DNA of 64,000 nucleotides from Streptomyces parvus (GTDB lineage: Bacteria; Actinomycetota; Actinomycetes; Streptomycetales; Streptomycetaceae), in NCBI RefSeq assembly GCF_014648875.1, contig NZ_BMRY01000008.1, positions 124,001-188,000 on the forward strand, given 5' to 3'. Under the pieces are notes generated by a model. The model saw nothing but the letters and a program-made list of their open reading frames with translations, was not told the DNA's origin and made no database searches. This document shows, one piece after another, positions 24,937 to 32,304 of the stretch. Numbering within the stretch: the first letter of the stretch is position 1; the number at the start of each line of letters is the position of its first letter. The position numbers and the translations under genes were made by a program.

Positions 24937-25872
24937 CTACCGCTTCGCGGAGTGCCAGAATTCGGACAGCTTCCGGCCCTCGTCCGGCGCGAGGCCGGCG
25001 GGGTCGTAGGGGCTGCCGAAGTACGTGCTGGTGGCGTCCAGCGTGACGCTGTTCTTCCCGGCGGCGGACGGGAGACCGGTCTTGAGGTTCACCGCCCAGT
25101 CCAGGAGCCCGGCTCCGCAACCGCTTGCGCCCGGTACGGCGAACGTGGCGTCGCCCTGGTCGGCGCCGGCGAAGGTGTAGCGCCCCATCTCGCCCTCGTC
25201 GTCGTTCGGCGTCCCGTCGGCTCCGAACCGCTGGAGCGAGAGGGTCGGCGCCGTCACGTTCTGCGGCTTGAGGAGGACCGGGTTGGCGGTGGTCCCGATG
25301 TAGCACTTGTCACCCAGGAACGGATTCTTGAGGTGGATACGAACCGGGATCGTGAGAATGGGCTCACCGGTGGAGAAAGCCGCGCTCATATTGAAGTCGC
25401 GTGGCGCTCCGGCCGGTTCGATGGTGGCCGTCACCCGGTTGAGATTGTTGTCCGCCAACTGACGGCAGATTCCCGATACGAGGGGAATTCCGCTGGGGCA
25501 CATCAGCCCGAGCAGCCCACCGGGTATCTCGGCCGGGTCCGCCGTCAGCGCTCCCTCCGGCGGGGCCACCAGTGAGGCGGTGCCGTCGGCGCGCTGGACG
25601 ACGCCGAGCTGCAGATCGGTGTGGCCGGTGGAGACCACGCTCTTGCCCAGCGTGATGGATCCGGTGGCCGAACTCGACGCGATGCAGGCGGCGATGGTGT
25701 TCACACCGTCGGCGGCCAGCATGGCGGGCGCGTCGACCGGACAGCGGTCGAAGGGCGCCCAGTCGCCGTTGAGCTGGGTGGCGGCGGTGGCCGAGCCGGT
25801 GGAGAGCAGAGCACTGAATGCCGTGAACGCCGCGAGCAGGCCTACGCGGGTTCGATTGGAAACGGATCTCAT
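24937..25872 (-). CDS. Secreted protein, unknown function
   Basis: ATG 25872 (RBS AGGGGA) gives 311 aa with a signal peptide (about 1-30, ending ATAA). The mature domain starts TQLNGDWAPFDRCPVD and has cysteines in DRCPV, AACIA, MCPSG, GICRQ, DKCYIG and SGCGA, six in all, so three disulphides are possible. The middle has PVRIHLKNPFLG. The fold looks like an all-beta extracellular domain. No enzymatic motif is visible. It appears to be the first of three minus-strand secreted genes, with the PucR-type regulator divergent from it. Confidence 0.75.
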   Translation of the reverse strand: MRSVSNRTRVGLLAAFTAFSALLSTGSATAATQLNGDWAPFDRCPVDAPAMLAADGVNTIAACIASSSATGSITLGKSVVSTGHTDLQLGVVQRADGTASLVAPPEGALTADPAEIPGGLLGLMCPSGIPLVSGICRQLADNNLNRVTATIEPAGAPRDFNMSAAFSTGEPILTIPVRIHLKNPFLGDKCYIGTTANPVLLKPQNVTAPTLSLQRFGADGTPNDDEGEMGRYTFAGADQGDATFAVPGASGCGAGLLDWAVNLKTGLPSAAGKNSVTLDATSTYFGSPYDPAGLAPDEGRKLSEFWHSAKR

Positions 25873-26668
25873 GTCGTCCCCTCTGTCGGCCGCCTTGGCG
25901 CGGCCTCGTGCACGAAGTTGACCGGTTCTGCAACGCATGCCCGCACCGCGACGACCGTCTGCGGCGCTGGGGCCTCGGGTGGCCCGGAGGCGGAGGATCG
26001 GAGCATCAAATTTCGGGCAGATTTCATGACCGAATTGATCGAAGCGTGATGTTACTCGCGGGAAACAGGGCGACACAATCCGTCCGGCTAAGATTCTTTG
26101 GAGCGCACTCTTTTTGATCCGTAAATGAGCATCGAGACACGCTCCTCTTGTCAAGGAATGCGCACCCGGGGGCAGGGAATTACGCACCGTCGGCCGGAAC
26201 CCCGCGCGGGGTGCGCAGGCGGGGCCGACGCTCCGGGAGACACGGAAGTCCTGCTTCCGCTCTCCGGCGGGCACCATGGAATTCGGCCAAGCGGCTGGAA
26301 ATCCCTCTCCAGGAGCGGGCGTCCGTCCGCGTTCGCCGTGGTGAGCCGCCCGCACCCCGGCTCGGCCGGCTCCGACCGGACCATGCCGCGAACAACGCGA
26401 CGGCAACGGGACCGCATTGTTGTCACCGTCTGAGCGGGCGGCCGAAATTCATTGTCCGAAAGCGCGCAGCAGCGCCCGACCTGCACGGAAGTCGCACAGT
26501 GCGGCCGAGATGTGTGCCCCCTGCACGCCGATCTTGTCCAAGTGGTGTGCAGTGCCTGTTCCTTGGTCTATCTTCGTCGCGGACTTGGTACGCACCTGTC
26601 GGTTCGTGGGAGCGCTTTCCCCCACCGTCTCACCCCACCACCGGGCGCCGGGAGCAAGGGGATCTGTC
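25873..26668. other. 796-bp divergent intergenic region without a convincing gene
   Basis: It separates the minus-strand 311-aa secreted gene from the plus-strand regulator. The part 26030-26150 is clearly lower in G+C than its surroundings. Several open frames cross it on both strands but none shows a signal, domain or good ribosome site. It must contain both promoters, and an imperfect LacI-type operator is at 26607-26620. The size is unusual for this compact region, and a small RNA cannot be excluded. Confidence 0.5.
26607..26620. promoter_or_regulatory. Imperfect LacI/CebR-like operator upstream of the PucR-type gene
   Basis: TGGGAGCGCTTTCC agrees with the Streptomyces CebR-type site TGGGAGCGCTCCCA at 11 of 14 positions. 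It is 49 nt upstream of the regulator start. The right half is degraded, so binding is uncertain. Confidence 0.25.
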
Positions 26669-27883
26669 ATGCCACATCTCATACAGCCATTGGATACCGA
26701 AGACCCGCTCGGGCCGCTCCCGCAGGAATTCGCTGCGATCATGCGGCCCGAACTGCCCAGCCTCATCAAGGAAATCGGCGTCGAGGTCACCCGGGCCTAT
26801 CCCGAATACGCCCGGCTGCTGGACGGGCCGAACGGGCAGGCCATCAGGGTGGGCGTGGAGCAGAGCCTCGCCTCTTTCGTCGATCTGGTGGCCGAGCCCT
26901 CCTCCCCGACCACACTCCGGGACGACATGTGCCGGCGCTTCGGACGCTTCGAGGCGTACGAGGGCCGGAGCATGGACACCCTTCAGGGGGCCTACCGGCT
27001 GGGCGCGCGGGTGGCCCTGCGGCGGGCGAAGAAGGTCGGGCAGAGCTACCACCTCTCCCCCACGCTGATGCTGAGCTTCGCCGACGCGCTCTTCGCCTAC
27101 GTCGACGAACTGGAATCGCTTTCCCGGGAAGGCTTCCTGGAGGCGCAGTCCCAGTCGGGCGAGCACAGCGAGGCCCTGCGCCGCCGGCTGCTCCATCTGA
27201 TCCTCGCCGGACGCCCGGCCCCCGGGAGCGCCATCGCCGATCTGTCCGAGCAGACCGGGTGGACGCTGCCCGAGGAGGTCACCCTGATCGCCGTGCGCGC
27301 GCCGGCGGAGCTGGACCGGCTGAGCGCGGGCCGTGACCTTCTCGTCGATCTCAGCGCCCCGCAGCCGCACCTGCTCGTCCCCGGGGCGCTGGACGACGCG
27401 CGAAGATCCATGCTGACCCAGGCCCTGCCGGCCGGGCGCCTGGCGATCGGGCTGACCGTCCCCACGGCGCTGGCCTGCGAATCGCTCCGCTGGGCCCGCC
27501 GGGTTCTGGAGCTCGTCGACTCCGGCGTGATCGACGACGCCCCGCAGATCCGCTGCGAGGACCACCTCCTCACCCTGTGGCTGCTGTCCGACCCCGCCCT
27601 GCTGGACCAGCTCGCCCAGCGGGAACTGGCCGCCGTCGCCGGGATCAGCGCGACCCGTCGGGAACGGCTGGTCGAGACACTGCGGATCTGGCTCGACACC
27701 CGGGGCACCGCGGCGCAGATGGGCGCGCTGCTCGCTGTCCACCCGCAGACCGTGCGCTACCGCATGCGCAGCCTGGAGACCATCTTCGGTGACCAACTCG
27801 TCGATCCCGAGAGCCGCTTCGCCACCGAGGCGGTGCTGCGCGCGCTGCGGCTGCGCTCCCGTGCCACCGGCACATCCCCCTGA
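26669..27883 (+). CDS. PucR/CdaR-type transcriptional regulator
   Basis: The 404-aa protein starts at ATG 26669. Its last 70 residues match the PucR C-terminal helix-turn-helix: LVETLRIWLDTRGTAAQMGALLAVHPQTVRYRMRSLETIFGDQL, a form found in PucR, CdaR and related regulators. The N-terminal 170 residues are a helical sensory domain (PEYARLLDGPNGQAIRVGVEQSLASFVDL) common to many Streptomyces PucR-like proteins. The ligand is unknown. It is divergent from the secreted-protein genes and precedes the SCP2/acyl-CoA dehydrogenase genes, so it may control either group. Confidence 0.88.
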   Translation: MPHLIQPLDTEDPLGPLPQEFAAIMRPELPSLIKEIGVEVTRAYPEYARLLDGPNGQAIRVGVEQSLASFVDLVAEPSSPTTLRDDMCRRFGRFEAYEGRSMDTLQGAYRLGARVALRRAKKVGQSYHLSPTLMLSFADALFAYVDELESLSREGFLEAQSQSGEHSEALRRRLLHLILAGRPAPGSAIADLSEQTGWTLPEEVTLIAVRAPAELDRLSAGRDLLVDLSAPQPHLLVPGALDDARRSMLTQALPAGRLAIGLTVPTALACESLRWARRVLELVDSGVIDDAPQIRCEDHLLTLWLLSDPALLDQLAQRELAAVAGISATRRERLVETLRIWLDTRGTAAQMGALLAVHPQTVRYRMRSLETIFGDQLVDPESRFATEAVLRALRLRSRATGTSP

Positions 27884-27912
27884 TCCGGATCACGTTCGGC
27901 GCGGCCGGTCAA

Positions 27913-27928
27913 CTTACCGGCGCGTAAG
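27913..27928. promoter_or_regulatory. CTTAC-N6-GTAAG palindrome
   Basis: Perfect 5-bp arms with a 6-nt centre lie 157 nt before the 87-aa gene. The arms resemble the CTTAC/GTAAG elements of the larger operator at 28380-28413, so the same regulator could bind both. Confidence 0.3.
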
Positions 27929-28084
27929 GCGAAATAGACGGTCAGTCCCAAACGGTTGCGACACGGAGACGTATCCGGAGAGAAACCCGGAACCGCGTCC
28001 CGTACACAGGAGGGAGTCCGCCGCCCACCAGGCGACGGCTCCCCTGCACCTCCTCCTGGCCAACCAGCGAAAAGGGAAAGCCCC

Positions 28085-28348
28085 ATGACCGCCTCGCACC
28101 TTCTCGTCCCCGTACCGATCCCGGACCGGGTCGCCGCGCTGATCGGTTCGTGCATTCCGTCGCACATCCTCCAGGCGGAGTTCGACGCCGACTGCGCGGC
28201 CCGGGAGGTCCGCAGGTTCCGCGGGCCACGGCTGGGCGTGGAGGACCAGGCCGACCGCGAACAGGCCCTGTCCGATCTGGCCCGCGCCAACAAGGTGCTC
28301 GCCGCGCACCACCCCCACCTCGCCGTGCTCCCCGGCTCTCCCTTCTGA
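28085..28348 (+). CDS. Small protein of 87 aa, unknown function
   Basis: ATG 28085 follows AAGGGAAAG at a good distance. The sequence begins MTASHLLVPVPIPDRVAALIG and is soluble and helical, with a charged centre (DADCAAREVRRFRG) and the final part QALSDLARANKVLAAHHPHLAVLPG. There are no membrane segments or known domains. It stands between the PucR-type gene and the SCP2 gene, with about 200 nt upstream of it and 72 nt downstream, so it may have its own promoter. Confidence 0.65.
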   Translation: MTASHLLVPVPIPDRVAALIGSCIPSHILQAEFDADCAAREVRRFRGPRLGVEDQADREQALSDLARANKVLAAHHPHLAVLPGSPF

Positions 28349-28354
28349 CCGGCC

Positions 28355-28383
28355 TTGCGGGACGCCACCACTCCCCTTACCTT
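28355..28383 (+). promoter_or_regulatory. Promoter of the SCP2/acyl-CoA dehydrogenase operon
   Basis: TTGCGG (28355-28360), a 17-nt spacer and TACCTT (28378-28383) form a good housekeeping-type promoter. Transcription would start near 28390, inside the palindrome described next. Confidence 0.5.
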
Positions 28384-28413
28384 ACTCTCAAGTAAGTTTA
28401 CTTCGGAGTAAGG
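28380..28413. promoter_or_regulatory. 34-bp palindromic operator over the -10 box and start of the SCP2 operon
   Basis: The halves are CCTTACTC-N2-AAGTAA-G and T-TTACTT-N2-GAGTAAGG, centred between 28396 and 28397; 14 of 17 positions are symmetric. It covers most of the candidate -10 box and the expected start, and its right edge overlaps the ribosome site of GTG 28421. Such size and position suit a TetR-type repressor acting on fatty-acid or acyl-CoA genes. The repressor is not identified in this window. Confidence 0.7.
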
Positions 28414-28420
28414 AATTGGC

Positions 28421-28894
28421 GTGGACGGAACCAGCAGCGGCAACCTCACCGACGACCTGTCCGCGCTCGACTTCGCCGCGGTCGCCCCCGAGGAGTTCGC
28501 ACGGATCGTCAAGAGCCTGTCCGCCAAGCAGCTCGCCGAGGTCATGCGGGGCGAGCTGCGCACCCGGATCCTCGGCGAGGTCTTCGGCCGGATGCGGCAG
28601 CAGTTCCGGCCCGAGGCGGCCGGCGGCCTCACCGCGCTGATCCGCTGGAAGATCACCGGGGAGAGCGACGCGGTCTACGAGACCGCGATAGCCGACGGCG
28701 CCTGCCGGGTCACCGCGGGCCGCTCCGACGCCGAACCCCGCACCACGCTGGTGATGGCCGACGCGGAGTTCCTCAAGCTCGTCTCCGGCAACGGCAATCC
28801 GGTCACGATGTTCATGACGCGCAAGCTGAAGGTCGCCGGCGATGTCGGCCTCGCTTCCGGCCTGACCCGCTACTTCGACATCCCGAAAGCGTGA
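28421..28894 (+). CDS. SCP2-like sterol/lipid-binding domain protein
   Basis: The 157-aa soluble protein starts at GTG 28421 behind GGAGTAAGGA. After a helical N-terminus (LSAKQLAEVMRGELRTRI) it has the SCP2 pattern: IRWKITG, a TAGRSDAEPRTTLVMADAEFLKLVSGNGNPVTMFMTRKLKVAGDVGLASGLTRYF segment described here in pieces, with the characteristic FMTRKLKVAGD strand-helix end. SCP2 domains bind sterols, fatty acyl-CoA or other lipids. It is 4 nt upstream of the acyl-CoA dehydrogenase gene, so it could hold or present that enzyme's substrate. Confidence 0.87.
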   Translation: MDGTSSGNLTDDLSALDFAAVAPEEFARIVKSLSAKQLAEVMRGELRTRILGEVFGRMRQQFRPEAAGGLTALIRWKITGESDAVYETAIADGACRVTAGRSDAEPRTTLVMADAEFLKLVSGNGNPVTMFMTRKLKVAGDVGLASGLTRYFDIPKA

Positions 28895-28898
28895 GGGC

Positions 28899-30113
28899 AT
28901 GAGCTTCTTCTCCCTCGCCCTGACCGAGGAACAGCGGGACCTGCGCGACTGGGTGCACGGCTTCGCCGCCCAGGTGGTCCGCCCGGCCGCCGCCGAGTGG
29001 GACGCCCGGGAGGAAACGCCCTGGCCGGTGATCCAGGAGGCCGCCCGGATCGGCCTGTACGGCTTCGAGTCGCTCGCCGACCTGTACGGGGACCCCACGG
29101 GGCTCTCCCTCCAGATCGCCAACGAGGAGCTGTTCTGGGGCGACGCGGGTATCGGCATGGCCCTGTTCGGCACCTCGCTCGCGGTCGCCGGAATCTTCGC
29201 GTCCGGCACTCCGGACCAGCTCGCCGAGTGGGTTCCGCAGTGCTACGGCGACGAGGACGACCCGAAGGTCGCCGCGTTCTGCGTCTCCGAACCGGGGGCG
29301 GGCTCCGACGTCTCCGCGATGACGACGAGGGCCCGTTACGACGAGGCGGCCGACGAGTGGGTGATCTCCGGCCAGAAGGCGTGGATCACCAACGGCGGCA
29401 TCGCCGAGGTCCATGTCGTCGTCGCCTCGGTCGACCCCTCGCTCGGCTCCCGGGGGCAGGCCGCGTTCATCGTGCCGCCGGGCACGAAGGGTCTGACGGC
29501 GGGCCGTACGGTCAAGAAGCTCGGCCTGCGCGCCTCGCACACGGCTGACCTCTTCCTGGACGACGTCCGCGTCCCCGGCCACTGCCTGCTCGGCGGAAAG
29601 GAGAAGCTGGACGCCCGCCTCGCCCGGGCCCGCGAGGGCTCCACCGCCAAGGGCCAGGCGGCCATGGCGACGTTCGAGGTCAGCCGCCCCACGGTGGCCG
29701 CGCAGGCCCTCGGCATCGCACGGGCCGCCTACGAATACGCCCTCGAATACGCCGGTGAGCGCGAGGCGTTCGGCAGGCCGATCATCGAGAACCAGTCGAT
29801 CGCCTTCGCGCTGGCGGACATCCGCACCGAGATCGAAGCCGTTCGCCTGCTGATCCGGCAGGCCGCCTGGATGGCCCGCAACGACCGCACGTTCGACGCG
29901 GGCCAGGGCTCCATGGCGAAACTGCGGGCCGGCGAACTCGCGGTCGCCGCGACGGAGAAGGCGGTCCAGATCCTCGGCGGCGCGGGCTACAGCCGGGAGC
30001 ACCCGGTCGAGCGGATGTACCGCGACGCCAAGATCTACACGATCTTCGAGGGTACGAGTGAGATCCAGCGCCTCGTCATCGCGCGGGCGATCTCGGGGCG
30101 GCAGATCCGCTGA
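28899..30113 (+). CDS. Acyl-CoA dehydrogenase (FadE-type)
   Basis: The 404-aa flavoenzyme has the family's three-part fold: the helical start LTEEQRDLRDWVHGFA, the FAD/substrate motif CVSEPGAGSDVSAM, GQKAWITNGG, and the C-terminal helices GEREAFGRPIIENQSIAFALAD and QILGGAGYSREHPVERMYRDAK. The catalytic base is expected to be the Glu of TIFEGTSEIQ. It oxidises an acyl-CoA at the alpha-beta position and passes electrons to ETF. Together with the SCP2-like protein it suggests breakdown of fatty acids or a sterol side chain; the real substrate cannot be read from the sequence. Confidence 0.93.
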   Translation: MSFFSLALTEEQRDLRDWVHGFAAQVVRPAAAEWDAREETPWPVIQEAARIGLYGFESLADLYGDPTGLSLQIANEELFWGDAGIGMALFGTSLAVAGIFASGTPDQLAEWVPQCYGDEDDPKVAAFCVSEPGAGSDVSAMTTRARYDEAADEWVISGQKAWITNGGIAEVHVVVASVDPSLGSRGQAAFIVPPGTKGLTAGRTVKKLGLRASHTADLFLDDVRVPGHCLLGGKEKLDARLARAREGSTAKGQAAMATFEVSRPTVAAQALGIARAAYEYALEYAGEREAFGRPIIENQSIAFALADIRTEIEAVRLLIRQAAWMARNDRTFDAGQGSMAKLRAGELAVAATEKAVQILGGAGYSREHPVERMYRDAKIYTIFEGTSEIQRLVIARAISGRQIR

Positions 30114-30234
30114 ACGGACCACACACTTCGCCTCCGCATCTTGGTCACAAATCCATCACCACCGGAACAAGTCGCTCCCCCGAGCCCCGACGGGTCGCTA
30201 CGGTCGGGCCTCCACACAGCACCTTGGGGGGACC

Positions 30235-30765
30235 ATGGACTGGAGCAGTTCGCAGCACCCGTCGCGTCAGCCCGGCTGGGGCCAGGGGGGCGGCTTCACA
30301 CCACAGCCGCCTTCCACGGGCGGACCGCGGTGGGCGCGGAAGCGTGTCGTGCTCCCGGCGGCCGGCGTGTTGTTCCTGCTCGGTGTCGGGATCGGCGCCA
30401 CGGGTGAACAGCCCCAGGAAGTACGCACGGTCGCGGCGAAGGCGAAGCCCGGGCCGACGGTCACCGTCACGGAGACGGCGACGGTCACGGTGACCGCGAC
30501 GCCGGAACCGGCCCCGACCGTCACGAAGGTCGAGAAGGTGCGGGTCACGGTCACGGCCGCTCCCCCGGAGCCGGAGCCGAAGCCCGCGAAGAAGCCCGCC
30601 GCGCGGGACGACTCCACCGGCGGCAGCGGAGGCTCCGGCGGCTCATCGGCGTACTACGAGAACTGCGACGCGGTCCGTGCCGCCGGTGCCGCGCCCATCC
30701 GGTCCGGCCAGCCCGGTTACGGGCGGCACTTGGACCGTGACGGCGACGGAGTGGGCTGCGAATAG
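30235..30765 (+). CDS. Membrane-anchored protein with excalibur calcium-binding domain
   Basis: The 176-aa protein starts at ATG 30235 behind GGGGGG. A Gly/Gln/Pro-rich cytoplasmic start is followed by one membrane helix (about 37-55). A Thr/Val/Pro-rich linker with many TVTVT repeats leads to the C-terminal excalibur domain YYENCDAVRAAGAAPI ... DRDGDGVGCE. This domain has a DxDxDG calcium loop and two cysteines. Such proteins sit at the outer face of the membrane; some excalibur proteins accompany nucleases or wall enzymes. No partner is evident here. Confidence 0.85.
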   Translation: MDWSSSQHPSRQPGWGQGGGFTPQPPSTGGPRWARKRVVLPAAGVLFLLGVGIGATGEQPQEVRTVAAKAKPGPTVTVTETATVTVTATPEPAPTVTKVEKVRVTVTAAPPEPEPKPAKKPAARDDSTGGSGGSGGSSAYYENCDAVRAAGAAPIRSGQPGYGRHLDRDGDGVGCE

Positions 30766-31114
30766 GGTGCGAGCAGGGTCCGCAAACATGTGATTCTCGT
30801 CGCCCCGGACGCACACGCAGCCATCGCACGAGAGGCTCGCGCATCGCGTTCCCGGCCGGGCGCACCCTGGCCTTCACGAGGCCCGTCGGGGCGTGCGCCG
30901 CCGACCGCCGGCCCCCGTCACACGCCGTCCACGTGCGGCGATGAGGGTTCGGGGGCGCCCGGTCGCGGCGGGACGTGGCGACGGAGTGAAGAGGCTCACC
31001 GGGCGGCGGGACAGCGCCCCGGCGCCGCATGGCCGCCGGGGCGAAAGCTGCCCGTGGCGGGCCCCACACGTCAGACCGGGCGCCGGACCGCCTCCGTGCC
31101 ACTAGCCTCTTCAC
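30766..31114. other. Intergenic region, no gene seen
   Basis: A 349-bp G+C-rich stretch between the excalibur gene and the 58-aa gene. Minus- and plus-strand open frames cross it but have skewed, Arg/Pro-rich translations typical of non-coding frames. The right end carries a -10-like TAGCCT for the next gene. I see no strong hairpin. Confidence 0.5.
31103..31108 (+). promoter_or_regulatory. -10 box TAGCCT of a probably leaderless gene
   Basis: TAGCCT ends 6 nt before ATG 31115, so transcription would start at or next to the start codon. No ribosome site is visible, in line with a leaderless mRNA. The -35 region is poor. Confidence 0.45.
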
Positions 31115-31291
31115 ATGACCTCCACTTCGACCCAGCCGACGCCTGCCCGCCCAATGGTCGAGCTGAACGCGGAGATCCGCGCTCTGGTCGCCGACGGCGG
31201 TGTGGTGTCGCCGGAGGGCCGCCGGGAGTACGAGCGGCTTCTCGTCGAGTGGGTGGCGGCCGTACGGGGCAGCTCCACGGAAGCCGTCTGA
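31115..31291 (+). CDS. Small protein of 58 aa, unknown function
   Basis: ATG 31115 to TGA 31289-31291. The protein begins MTSTSTQPTPARPMVELNAE and continues with an amphipathic helical part (IRALVADGGVVSPEGRREY, ERLLVEWVAAVRG). It looks like a compact helical protein rather than a leader peptide. The codon pattern is G/C-rich at third positions as in its neighbours. A leaderless promoter is likely. It precedes the ATP-grasp gene by 92 nt, but a working link is not shown. Confidence 0.6.
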   Translation: MTSTSTQPTPARPMVELNAEIRALVADGGVVSPEGRREYERLLVEWVAAVRGSSTEAV

Positions 31292-31383
31292 CGATACGGC
31301 GAAGGGCGCCCCCTCCGCGAAGCCCGGCCCGGGTGTCGGCGATAGTGATCGTCCGTCCGCGTCCTCACCCCCGGGAGCACCTC

Positions 31384-32238
31384 ATGACCGCCGCGTCACC
31401 CGCCGGCGAACGCCGCCCTTCCCTCCTGCTCGTCACCGATCTCGCGTACGAGGCGCGCGGCCGCCGCTACTGCGACGAGGACATCCACCTCTCCTCCCGG
31501 CTCCGCGAGGCGTTCGACGTCGCGCTCTGCCACCCCCGGGACGCGGCCGCGCTGCTGCCCGGGTTCGACACCGTGCTGGTCCGCAACAGCGGTCCGGTGC
31601 TGCACTACCGGGAGGCCTACGACGCCTTCCTCGTACGGGCCCGGGAGCTGGGGACAGCCGTCTACAACCCGCTGGACGGGCGCGGCGACATGGCGGGCAA
31701 GGAGTATCTGGTCGAGATGACGACGGCCGGGCTGCCGGTCATCCCGACCGTTGACCGGGCGGCGGATCTGGCCGAGCTGCCCGACGTCACCCAGTACGTG
31801 GTGAAGCCGAAGCTCGGGGCGGACTCGGTCGGGCTGCGGTTCGTCACCGCGGCGGAGGCCCACGCCGAGCTGGAGGCGGCGGCCGAGGGCTCCCTCCTCG
31901 TCCAGCCGAGGATCGGCTTCCGGCACGAGGTGTCGTTCTACTTCGTCGACCACGACTTCCAGTACGCGCTGTACGCCCCCGACCCGGAGCGGCGCTGGGT
32001 GCTGGACCCGTACGCGGCGAGCGCGGAGGACCTGGAGTTCGCCCGGCGCTTCATCGCCTGGAACACCCTCGACCACGGGATCCAGCGGGTCGACGCCTGC
32101 CGGACGGCGGACGGCGCGCTGCTGCTCGTCGAGTTGGAGGACCTCAATCCGTATCTCTCGCTCGACCGGGTCGGGGAGGACGTCCGGGAGGCTTTCGTGG
32201 CCCGGCTGAAGACGTCGATCGCCTCGCTGCCCCGCTAG
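31384..32238 (+). CDS. ATP-grasp domain protein
   Basis: The 284-aa protein starts at ATG 31384 (RBS GGGAG). An N-terminal domain (LLLVTDLAYEARGRRYCDEDIHL) is followed by the ATP-grasp core: GDMAGKEYLVEMTTAGLPVIPT, QYVVKPKLGADSVGLRF and the metal-binding end LLLVELEDLNPYLS. It resembles the RimK/glutathione-synthetase superfamily, which joins a carboxylate to an amine using ATP. No biosynthetic partners surround it, so the substrate is unknown. It ends 66 nt before the MFS gene. Confidence 0.75.
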   Translation: MTAASPAGERRPSLLLVTDLAYEARGRRYCDEDIHLSSRLREAFDVALCHPRDAAALLPGFDTVLVRNSGPVLHYREAYDAFLVRARELGTAVYNPLDGRGDMAGKEYLVEMTTAGLPVIPTVDRAADLAELPDVTQYVVKPKLGADSVGLRFVTAAEAHAELEAAAEGSLLVQPRIGFRHEVSFYFVDHDFQYALYAPDPERRWVLDPYAASAEDLEFARRFIAWNTLDHGIQRVDACRTADGALLLVELEDLNPYLSLDRVGEDVREAFVARLKTSIASLPR

Positions 32239-32304
32239 ACGCCTCTACGCCCGTCCGGCCCGCTCCCGCGTGCGGGGGCGTACGGGCGGTGTGAGGGTGC
32301 AGGG

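Noticed and set aside
26148..26668. Frames extending the PucR-type gene upstream
   Set aside because: The region lacks codon bias, and ATG 26669 with its ribosome site starts at the conserved domain.
31115..32238. Small 58-aa gene plus ATP-grasp protein as a graspetide-type peptide system
   Set aside because: The 58-aa protein looks like a folded helical protein without a Thr/Asp/Glu-rich core or repeat, the genes have a 92-nt gap with separate expression signals, and no transporter or methyltransferase partner of such clusters is adjacent.
32239..32304. Terminator between the ATP-grasp and MFS genes
   Set aside because: CGCCCGT/ACGGGCG and an inner CCCGC/GCGGG can pair, but the stems are short and the arrangement is weak.
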